The translations under genes and the position numbers were made by a program. From Candidatus Cloacimonadota bacterium (GTDB lineage: Bacteria > Cloacimonadota > Cloacimonadia > Cloacimonadales > Cloacimonadaceae): a DNA stretch of 9,412 nt. The stretch lies in NCBI GenBank assembly GCA_028681035.1, contig JAQUJJ010000138.1:1-9412 (forward strand). Direction: 5' to 3'. Below the pieces are notes generated by a model, which was not told the origin of the DNA, did not search any database, and saw only the letters and a program-made list of their open reading frames with translations. This document shows positions 1-6,655 of the stretch, one piece after another. Position 1 is the stretch's first letter; every line of letters begins with the position of its first letter.

Positions 1-267
1 TTTGAGCTGCGGCAACTTGCGAATTCGGCACATATTTTTGTCGTTGTTTGCCATCCTTGTTCACAACAAGATAATGCCGAGGACCATGACGTTCTCCGCG
101 ATGACATTTGCAGTCTTTTCGGGAGCATACCGAATATCTTTGCACCCAAGAGCCATGCAACAAATGAGAGAGCGTGCCTAGTTCAACAAGAAGGGCAGCG
201 CGTTCATTTTAAACCGATTTTTCAGAATACCTTCCACCTCTCTGTGCAAAGATGCGGCTTTGGCCAT
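1..267 (-). pseudogene. DUF6788-like protein, frameshifted and cut by the window edge
   Basis: Read on the minus strand from the ATG at 267, the first frame gives MAKAASLHREVEGILKNRF and then stops at about 178-180. The next frame continues a recognisable protein: ERAALLVELGTLSHLLHGSW, then VQRYSVCSRKDCKCHRGERH, then GPRHYLVVN and a KYVPNSQV tail that runs off the left edge. The pattern 'L.GSl.eRY..C.k..CkC..GekHGP.yyl' with the Cys triad is what I know from DUF6788 proteins, small proteins often found near transposases and other mobile genes. The two frames join around 207-215, where a one-base change is needed. There is no convincing ribosome site before the ATG, so the original start is uncertain. 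Probably a dead remnant, although a sequencing error cannot be excluded. The family call is from memory of the motif. Confidence 0.55.
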
Positions 268-355
268 AAGTCGGTATTGGTCTTTGGATAGTTACTTCCC
301 CTTTTCATGGATTTTCTTTTCGAACTCAGACGCGTTAAAACATCAAAACTTCCAC

Positions 356-385
356 TTGACAAAAGTATCCATTCGGATACACAAT
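356..385 (+). promoter_or_regulatory. Promoter of the HigB/HigA-type module
   Basis: A perfect -35 box, TTGACA, lies at 356-361. A weak -10 box (CACAAT, 380-385) lies 18 bases downstream, directly before the first toxin ATG at 386. With this -10 the transcript would start within a few bases of the ATG at 392, so the toxin message could be nearly leaderless; no Shine-Dalgarno sequence is visible before either ATG. The -10 box is only a partial match, so the exact start point is uncertain. Confidence 0.45.
365..380 (+). promoter_or_regulatory. Palindromic operator, probable antitoxin binding site
   Basis: GTATCC-ATTC-GGATAC is a perfect inverted repeat with 6-base arms and a 4-base centre. It sits inside the spacer between the -35 box and the start of the toxin gene. 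Antitoxins of the HigA type carry a helix-turn-helix and repress their own promoter by binding such palindromes, so this is the natural operator for the protein at 564-860. The palindrome is seen directly; the binding is inferred. Confidence 0.5.
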
Positions 386-589
386 ATGCTTATGTTTTTA
401 ATTCAAAAGAGTGTTTATTTTGATAAATGGCTCACAAAGCTAAAGGATAAACCAGCTAAGGCTCGAGTTTTAGTGCTTACAAAAAAGCTAGAAAACGGCA
501 ATCTTGGGGATTACCGATCTGTTGGAGGGAAAATATCTGAGTTAAAGAATTGGAGATGTAAAAATGACAGAGCGTGTGACAAAATTTGA
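386..589 (+). pseudogene. HigB/RelE-superfamily toxin (Gp49-like), internally deleted
   Basis: The ORF from the ATG at 386 (or 392) has 67 residues. Residues 1-53 match the N-terminal half of the phage-derived Gp49-like/HigB toxins: FDKWLTKLKDKPAKARVL, then the conserved L-x-x-GN-x-GD-x-x-x-VG-x-x-x-SEL run ending in KISEL. These toxins are normally about 95-105 residues and continue with a Y-R-V-Y/F strand and a G-G-x-K-x-x-Q motif that builds the RNase core. All of this is missing: after SEL the protein goes straight to KNWRCKNDRACDKI, which looks like the natural end of such a toxin followed by read-through into the antitoxin start (overlap 564-589). A deletion of roughly 35 codons at about 541-545 explains it. 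The product should be inactive. The promoter and partner gene are kept. Confidence 0.7.
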
Positions 590-860
590 TATATCCGATT
601 ATTTAACGGATGAAGCAACTATTGCGGAGTATCTGAATGCTGTTATGGCAGAGGGTGATCAGAACCTTCTTCTTTCTGCTATTGGAGATATTGCAAAAGC
701 AAAGGGGATGAAAGGGATAGCGGAGGCATCAGGGCTTGGCCGTGAGAGTCTATATAAAGCACTTACCCCCGGTGCCAATCCTCGCTTTGAAACCATCATG
801 AAGGTCCTTAATGCGTTGGGCGTGAATTTAGTCCTGACCCCAGTCAAAAACCCAGCGTAA
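564..860 (+). CDS. HigA-like addiction-module antidote protein
   Basis: This 98-residue protein has the layout of the putative addiction-module antidote family that pairs with Gp49-like toxins. It opens with TKFDISDYLTDEATIAEYLN, a typical N-terminus of the family, followed by an Xre-type helix-turn-helix at about residues 49-66 (GMKGIAEASGLGRESLYK) and the common ending motif F-x-T-I-x-K-V-L-x-A-L-G (about 75-86). The length is normal and the frame is clean. A GGAG site at 552-555, eight bases before the ATG, supports this start. In an intact module it would neutralise the toxin and repress the shared promoter at the 365-380 palindrome. Here the toxin upstream is truncated, so this is an orphan antitoxin. 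It may persist as an autoregulator or as an antidote against related toxins carried by plasmids. Confidence 0.88.
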   Translation: MTERVTKFDISDYLTDEATIAEYLNAVMAEGDQNLLLSAIGDIAKAKGMKGIAEASGLGRESLYKALTPGANPRFETIMKVLNALGVNLVLTPVKNPA

Positions 861-927
861 TCATCAGAGCATTGAGAATGTCATCCCATTTCCTGATGCA
901 CGTATTGAACTGACTGACGGCGATGTC

Positions 928-965
928 AAAAAATCCGAACACCTCGGTGGTCTGTGAGATTTTTT
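928..965. terminator. Possible bidirectional terminator after the antitoxin gene
   Basis: AAAAAATC at 928-935 is mirrored by GATTTTTT at 958-965, with a small CAC-CTCG-GTG hairpin between them. Either strand ends in a run of six T. It lies about 70 bases after the stop of the HigA-like gene. The GC part of the stem is short and interrupted, so function is uncertain. Confidence 0.3.
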
Positions 966-1208
966 GCAACATTCGCCGTTTCATCCTTCTTGGCCTTGTT
1001 CATGATCTCAGTCACCGTGATATCCCGTGCGCCTTTCATGAACAGATGCACAGTGGGCTGTTTCTGATTAACCTTGCCACCTCCTGCTGAGGGGCGGATA
1101 TAGACAGGTGGCTGGCTCGAGCTTACTGACGGTATATCCACCACCTGCGGCAGGGTGCACGCAGGTCGGTGCTTTATCCGGCTCACTGCAAAATGAAAAA
1201 AGGAGCAT

Positions 1209-1732
<524 letters not shown>

Positions 1733-2017
1733 CAATACGCTTACAGAATTAATTCCGCTTCGCCTTTCTATCAACATCCCGCGCCTGCTTTGGGGTATCA
1801 GCACTTGGATTAGTAATTAAATGCATTTTAGTTTTCCTCTTATCTCTTCAAGGGGCTCTGGGGACGCTCCAGAAACCCTCTGTTGCCACCTCGTGAGCTC
1901 GCCGAATTACTCTGCTTAATTACAGCGGCTTTCGTGGAATAACTATTGAGTATGGGATATCTGCTGAAGGATATTCGCGGCGGATACGCGATACTTTTTA
2001 GGTCTGTGAGAGGGTAG

Positions 2018-2212
2018 TTGGAGGCGCAGATTAAGGCGGCTGATAGACGTAAGAACAGCCACCCTGACAACCAGCCTCAGAAACGGGCCGCTCTTACCAC
2101 GATGACCGATGAGGAGCGGGCGGCGTTGGAGAAGATACTCAAAGAGGCGCGTGAGGTGGGAGCGGGATGTCAGGTTGATATGGAGCGGTTGCCAGCCTTC
2201 CCGACGCAGTAG
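2018..2212 (+). CDS. Doubtful small hypothetical protein
   Basis: A TTG start directly after a TAG, with a GAGAGGG stretch very close upstream, opens a 64-residue ORF. An ATG at 2102 would give a 36-residue product with a charged helix, TDEERAALEKILKEAREV, and an ending MERLPAFPTQ. The sequence is more GC-rich than its surroundings. I do not recognise a family; the helix looks protein-like, so it may be the 3' remnant of a lost gene. Confidence 0.22.
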   Translation: MEAQIKAADRRKNSHPDNQPQKRAALTTMTDEERAALEKILKEAREVGAGCQVDMERLPAFPTQ

Positions 2213-2293
2213 ATGCCATTGGGGTTAGAGGAGCACAGAGGGTGCGAGACGTAGTTTTTTAGGTAAAAAATTAGAGATAAGTAAATTTGGCAG

Positions 2294-2343
2294 CGTAACG
2301 TCAAGATCATCCGGAATGGAGTGAACGAAAGTGACGTAACGTC
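2294..2343. repeat. Nine-base direct repeat CGTAACGTC
   Basis: CGTAACGTC occurs at 2294-2302 and again at 2335-2343, 41 bases apart. The second copy is part of the near-palindrome GACGTAACGTC. It lies just past the 3' end of the minus-strand operon. It could be a decayed insertion footprint or a protein site, or chance. Confidence 0.25.
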
Positions 2344-2355
2344 TATGTATGGAAG

Positions 2356-3009
2356 TCATTGTCTCTTTTTAACAACATAAGCATACACCGCCTGCGGCCC
2401 TGTGTTTGCGACCGAGGGAAGAAAAGGCGGCGAGTTTGTGGACCAGCTGTAATAGCGAGTCTCCAGCCCCTCCAAAACATTCGTTCCGGCTGCGCGAGCC
2501 TGCAGGATACGCAGACAATCAACCGACTGTTGCTTTGGTATGGGGAGGTTGGATACCAAAGCGGAATACCTCACGAGCAAGGGCAGATCACGAGAGTCTC
2601 CCTTTTGCGAAAGATAAAGTAAACTATAATCTAACGACACCCAATCGGGAGCGTCGCTTTTATCGTCCAAAAACTTTCGGGTTATCCTCAGAATTTCGCT
2701 GTCCCCGTTTGAGCACATATTATATCCATCAATCTTGCAGATAAAAGAGAGCACAGCGTTTTGGGTGGAATTATCACCAGGTTCTTCCTCAAGAAGCTTT
2801 TTGAACGCCCCGATATCCTGAGAACCAACAGTTCTAAGGTCCCTTTGCCATTGATCGGCCTGTGACGGAGGAACCTCTAGGAAAGTTGCATTAAAAAGTC
2901 TTCTAGCTCTCGCTATGGATTCATCTTCACTATGAGAGCCGGTTGTGGCCTTAACGAGCTGACTCAAAAAAAAGCAAGCTATGACGATTGTAAATAATGG
3001 TCGCTCCAT
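2356..3009 (-). CDS. Exported protein of unknown function, last gene of the toxin operon
   Basis: This 217-residue protein starts MERPLFTIVIACFFLSQL, a signal peptide (about residues 1-24), so it should act in the periplasm. The rest is soluble and probably mostly helical, with short L-x-x-L-L segments (for example FKKLLEEEP and DYSLLYLSQKGDSRDLPLLV) that recall HEAT-type helical pairs, though no repeat is clear. The stop of the preceding gene (TAA, 3010-3012) is followed at once by this ATG (3009), with a GAGGA site eight bases upstream, so the two are translationally coupled. By position behind an orphan toxin tail it may be an immunity or accessory protein. No family was recognised and this role is inference from context. 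Confidence 0.8.
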   Translation of the reverse strand: MERPLFTIVIACFFLSQLVKATTGSHSEDESIARARRLFNATFLEVPPSQADQWQRDLRTVGSQDIGAFKKLLEEEPGDNSTQNAVLSFICKIDGYNMCSNGDSEILRITRKFLDDKSDAPDWVSLDYSLLYLSQKGDSRDLPLLVRYSALVSNLPIPKQQSVDCLRILQARAAGTNVLEGLETRYYSWSTNSPPFLPSVANTGPQAVYAYVVKKRQ

Positions 3010-4095
3010 TTAATTTATCCTCTGACGCAAACGTGATCGAAATGTATCCTCGTCAACAAAGTTGTTTTCTTTCACTTTGCAATATGCCAGCCATGCCCGC
3101 GAATATATAGTACGGTAGTCACGTGAAGAGTCTATAGTCCAATTACTACGCCAAGCAGAATCAAATAACTCTTTGGCCGCCTCTTTATCTTCAAAATTTA
3201 CCTGCGGAAAGCCGCCAACCTTCTCTCTGAACGTATATAAGGCTTGAACGAGTGCAATGTTCTTGGGTAACACCCCAGCAACTAGCAACTCAGGATCAAA
3301 ATCATCCCAAGTGTCTACAAGAGAACTTGTTGCTTCTCTTTTTTTGTAATTGTTGTCAGCAAACAAATCTACATGATTTTCAATTTTAGCAATGTCTATT
3401 TCTGCGGGAACTACAATTGTAGGCAAATTTCCTTCTTTTCGTTTTCTCCGATGCAGCGATCGGCCCACTCCCCATGTGTTTTCGAGGAGGAGTTGTACTT
3501 CTTCAGCGGACTTATTCGAAACATCAAACAGGTAAACCCCTAACTCAAAGTTCAGGATTTCTGCTCGATTTTTTGCCGAATATACTTCAAAATTAATGTT
3601 TTCCAGTAACTCTTCTTTTATTTCTGTTAGCGGTATTGATTCGTCCACAATAAGTTTTGCTAATCCAATAGATGCAACATCATGACAACGGCATATTAAT
3701 AAAAGATTCCCATAATTTGGACTAGCTGCAAGCCATTTTGACAATGTTATTAATTTGAGAGTTTCTTCCCGTACAGCAACAGAGTCTGTGCTAATAATTA
3801 TTTCTTTAGATGATTTTTCAATTATCTTGGCAATTGCCAGGCCAATCTGGCGCGATAATTCCTCCGTGTTTTTTTTGTCAGGATCTAGAGTTCGCTTGAT
3901 GGATGAACTCGATTTTATATCAGGACACTTCCAGTGGTTTTTGCGAATTTCATCCAATAGTGTCTTTATCTCATTTGATTTAACCACTGCGTTTGTTTTT
4001 TTCAGCTCTTCATATTGATTTCCCATGGCTAAGCCACCAAAAAACAAATGAAAAAACATCTCAACTAAAATAATATATATTGCTTTTATTTTCAT
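3010..4095 (-). CDS. Exported protein of unknown function, candidate immunity protein for the orphan tail
   Basis: The ATG at 4095 opens a 361-residue protein. A TTG at 4107 is possible but would place the AAGGA site directly against the start, so I prefer the ATG. The N-terminus MKIKAIYIILVEMFFHLFF is a signal peptide (about 1-24), followed by a charged helical region (YEELKKTNAVVKSNEIK). The C-terminal third contains aromatic-rich segments such as FREKVGGFPQVNFEDKEAA and SRAWLAYCKVKENNF. No family is recognised. It lies 29 bases after the stop of the orphan tail ORF, on the same strand, and is coupled to the next exported gene. It is more AT-rich than the carrier gene, like the variable tails and the first immunity candidate. 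Position, export signal and composition suggest an immunity protein for the second tail; this is not shown. Confidence 0.8.
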   Translation of the reverse strand: MKIKAIYIILVEMFFHLFFGGLAMGNQYEELKKTNAVVKSNEIKTLLDEIRKNHWKCPDIKSSSSIKRTLDPDKKNTEELSRQIGLAIAKIIEKSSKEIIISTDSVAVREETLKLITLSKWLAASPNYGNLLLICRCHDVASIGLAKLIVDESIPLTEIKEELLENINFEVYSAKNRAEILNFELGVYLFDVSNKSAEEVQLLLENTWGVGRSLHRRKRKEGNLPTIVVPAEIDIAKIENHVDLFADNNYKKREATSSLVDTWDDFDPELLVAGVLPKNIALVQALYTFREKVGGFPQVNFEDKEAAKELFDSAWRSNWTIDSSRDYRTIYSRAWLAYCKVKENNFVDEDTFRSRLRQRIN

Positions 4096-4124
4096 GAACG
4101 CTCTCAATCCTTGTTTATATGGTT

Positions 4125-5918
4125 TTAAGGGACTACAGGAAAATCTAGAACAGGAAAGTTCAAAGCATCAGTGCCACCTATCTCGTCAAAGTCTACCTTA
4201 ACTCGATAAATTAAGCCTTTATTTCTTCCAACAGAACTGTTCCTATAACCAATTTGCATTGTTGCGCAAGAGGACGATCTTCCAAACCCACCATCATCCT
4301 CTGAACTCCAATCATAAAGATCTTGTAGCTGACCAACACTCCGAATAGCATCACATACAATTTTGGTGTCTCCCGACATATCCTCAAACTTGAAGCAACG
4401 AAATTGTCTTTTTATTCTTGTCAGCCTACCCCGGCCCATGGAACCGTTTGCATCGTCAAAACAATTCGCATCTATCCAAATATTAACGGTCTGCGTCGGA
4501 ACCCACGTCGCTGACTTCTCTTCATGACTAGAAATTTGGTCAATTTCTTCTTTGGATGGTTCCGTATAATAGTCAGTTGTAGATGGAAGCCATACCATGT
4601 TTTCGCCACTGTTTATTTGAAAATATGCAACCGCATCCGGGAAAACCGTGTTAACATAGAAGTCCCCTATTACTAATGCTTTCATGGGGCAAAATTAATC
4701 CCGTTCCAATAGACATAACCCCAGTACCAATCATTTCGTCTATATCATCACTATCACTTGCATACTGCGCTTGATTGATACCGCGAATCGTAGGAATTCC
4801 AAGATTATTGCCGACTCCATCGTTAACAACAACCTCAATATATTCTGCTAGGTTTAGCTCTCCATTGCTATTTTGATCATAGCCGATCTTTACAATAAAA
4901 TCAGTCTTTGCAGCATCCGACATAGGTCAAAAAATTCTAATTGCACTTCTCCATCTGAATTAAAAGGCTTGTCACTCCCTGACACCTTAGAATCATTTTT
5001 ATAGACTGCGCATCTGAAATCACTCTGTAAAACAGATGGTTCGATATTAGCTTTAACCATAACATGATACTTATTGTCAGATGAGTCGGTTACCACATAT
5101 AATTTATTTGAAAAACAACCTGGCAAGTCATCTTTTTTAGTAAAATTAAAAACCTGATTGGCCTTATTGGTCATTTCCCACATCAAGCTCAACTCCACCT
5201 TGACAGCAGTTAAATTTAGTTGCGCCTGATACCCGAATCCCTCCGCGTTGCCTGTGCCAACATACGAGTAGGTCAGCGTGGCAGTGCCGCTGCTTATGGC
5301 TTCGATGTACAATGTACTGACAGGATACGCGCCGAAACTCGCGCCATCAACACCGTTTGTGATGCTCTGGCCAGTGATGAGCAGTGGTGTGTCGTTGGCG
5401 GCAGGCGTGGCGGTTGTCCAGACGCGAAGCTGCGCGTCACCCGTCAGAGAGAGAATCAGATGGCCAGGGATCAGGAGATCGGTCTTGAGTTCAACCTTGC
5501 GCAGGGTGTTGGAGGCAACCGGCATGACCCAACCGTGTTCCGTAAGGCTGGACGCTGCGGCGTAGTCGATCGAATCGATAATGTTATCAAAGTTCAGATC
5601 GCCAAACATGCGCAGGCTGAAGATTGTATAGGTGTTGGTTCTGGCGTAGGTTTCTCCATCTTCGCTCCAGCCCCAGATAATTTGATCGCCACCAACTGTG
5701 GTGCTTGGGAAAAGCCCTTCTACATAGACGGCATCGCCGCGACCAGCAAAGGTGCATTGTGCGGTTTTGTCAGCGTCACCCCATGTCCTTAGATTTTCAG
5801 AACACGAAGTCCGTGTGGCTCTAATTGACGCACTTGGATTATGGGATGGGCAGGGACAGCATTCGCCGGTGTAGGGTAAAAACGGGTAGATTTTTATGAA
5901 GGCATTACCTCCGGTCAT
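4125..5918 (-). pseudogene. Orphan toxin-tail cassette: second copy of carrier domain plus a different C-terminus, two frameshifts
   Basis: The ATG at 5918 overlaps the stop of the upstream gene (ATGA). The product starts MTGGNAFIKIYPFLPYTGEC, and residues from FIKIYPF onward (5900-5196) repeat the carrier domain of the large gene without gaps (235 positions, 146 identical by hand). No signal peptide or calcium loops precede it. After LNLTAVKVELS the sequence is unrelated to the first tail: FTKKDDLPGCFSNKLYVV, then an EF-hand-like loop GYDQNSNGELNLAEY, and an ending with DLYDWSSEDDGG and QIGYRNSSVGRNKGLIYRVK. It is read in three pieces: 5918-4926, about 4923-4690 and 4685-4125. The first and third share a frame, so the two shifts compensate. 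With both repaired it would be about 597 residues. The second shift sits at a run of four C (4686-4689). The tail's activity is unknown. Confidence 0.7.
5196..5900 (-). repeat. Carrier-domain repeat, copy 2 (in orphan cassette)
   Basis: This 705-base copy encodes 235 residues that align without gaps to 7470-8174, at a fixed offset of 2274 bases. Its conserved blocks are FIKIYPF, CCPCPSHNPSAS, GRG-AVYVEG, WSEDGETYARTN-YTIFSLR, IPGH-ILSL-GDAQ and TATL-YSYVGTG-AEG. Exact DNA matches include 23 bases at 5836-5858 (against 8110-8132) and 21 bases at 5610-5630 (against 7884-7904). The most divergent part is the dockerin-like loop (GDLNFDNIIDSIDY). Confidence 0.9.
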
Positions 5919-6655
5919 TTCAATCGAAACACTATCAGAGCTATACAGGCTATGATTACGCCCAGTACACCAGTGCAGAAAAACCACATGACAGTTTTTT
6001 GATTATCAGGTACTTCTTCATCTACACGACCCAATTCTGTCTTGTTAAATGGATTGGTCTTTCCGTACATACGCATTTCAAATTCCTGAATCTGTCGGCT
6101 ATTATCTCCACTTAAAATATTGTTGTAAAATTCCAGACGCTCTGGCCTGTCTTTGAAAATCACTTTAGAGCGTTCAATAATATCAATTACATCAGGGTTC
6201 TGATACTCTTTTGCTAAAACAGACCAAGCGTCGCTTTGTTCATTATAAGGATTCTGCACACTATAATATATTTCAGAATTCAGCTCTCCATTCTCTGTTA
6301 ATTGAGTGAGGTTTTTTAGTAACTCAATGTAAGCTTCTTTATAAAGACTGCTGCAAGAATACAGCAAGATCGCTTTTTCAATATCAGAAGGAGCAACATA
6401 ATCTAAATTAGAGATGGCAATTTTCCAATTTTCATTCATTACGCACAACAACTGGTTAAAACTGCAATCGTCATCATGTCCCATAAAATTATTCAGAAAA
6501 AAAGAAAGTGTCGAAAAACCTCTTTGATCCGTTATTTGCTTTACAGTGTTTTTTGTAAGTGCCTTTATCTTTTCAATTTCATTTGTTTGAGCACCAATTG
6601 ACAATTGCAAACATAAAAATGAAAATAAAGCGATATATGTCAATAATTTATTCAT
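5915..6655 (-). CDS. Membrane-anchored periplasmic protein, candidate immunity to the amidase tail
   Basis: This 246-residue protein begins MNKLLTYIALFSFLCLQLSI, a signal peptide (about 1-22), and ends with one membrane segment at about 221-243 (TVMWFFCTGVLGVIIACIAL) followed by RLK. The body between them is soluble, helical and acidic and would face the periplasm. Its ATG lies inside the last codons of the large upstream gene (ATGAATAA, 8-base overlap) with an AGGA site three bases before it, so it is tightly coupled to that gene. Its own stop overlaps the start of the orphan cassette. A periplasmic, membrane-tethered partner is what is expected of an immunity protein against a peptidoglycan-cutting toxin made by the same operon. 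No family was recognised, so the role rests on context and topology. Confidence 0.85.
   Translation of the reverse strand: MNKLLTYIALFSFLCLQLSIGAQTNEIEKIKALTKNTVKQITDQRGFSTLSFFLNNFMGHDDDCSFNQLLCVMNENWKIAISNLDYVAPSDIEKAILLYSCSSLYKEAYIELLKNLTQLTENGELNSEIYYSVQNPYNEQSDAWSVLAKEYQNPDVIDIIERSKVIFKDRPERLEFYNNILSGDNSRQIQEFEMRMYGKTNPFNKTELGRVDEEVPDNQKTVMWFFCTGVLGVIIACIALIVFRLK

Larger units (their letters stand above)
1733..2355. other. Region without a firm gene
   Basis: No ORF of convincing length or family lies here. It holds one doubtful small plus-strand ORF (2018-2212, listed separately), a small hairpin TCTGG-N7-CCAGA near 1860, an A/T palindrome at 2255-2270 and a 9-base direct repeat at 2294-2343. 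It separates the plus-strand toxin-antitoxin remnants from the minus-strand operon, whose last gene ends at 2356. No clear terminator for that operon is visible. Confidence 0.5.

Noticed and set aside
1749..1826. A 25-residue minus-strand ORF beginning MHLITNPSADTPKQ, with an AGAGGA stretch upstream.
   Set aside because: Too short, no recognised family and no supporting context; such ORFs occur by chance.
2255..2270. TTTTTT-AGGT-AAAAAA palindrome that might be a terminator.
   Set aside because: The stem is pure A/T with no GC core, and it is too far (about 90 bases) past the last minus-strand gene to be convincing.
4125..4685. The 186-residue piece as an independent gene starting at the ATG at 4685.
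   Set aside because: There is no ribosome site, no signal peptide, and it shares the frame of the upstream piece and continues the same tail.
4924..4937. The run of six T before the first frame change as a programmed -1 slippery site.
   Set aside because: A -1 slip on this run meets a TGA at once (4929-4927), so it cannot lead into the downstream readable frame.
5220..5792. A 190-residue plus-strand ORF opposite the repeat copy.
   Set aside because: It is a shadow of the minus-strand carrier domain, whose translation is conserved between two copies; the plus-strand frame shows no family features.
5890..5910. GGAGG followed by an ATG near the start of the orphan cassette as its true translation start.
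   Set aside because: That ATG opens only ATG-CCT-TCA-TAA. The in-frame ATG at 5918, overlapping the upstream stop, is the better start.
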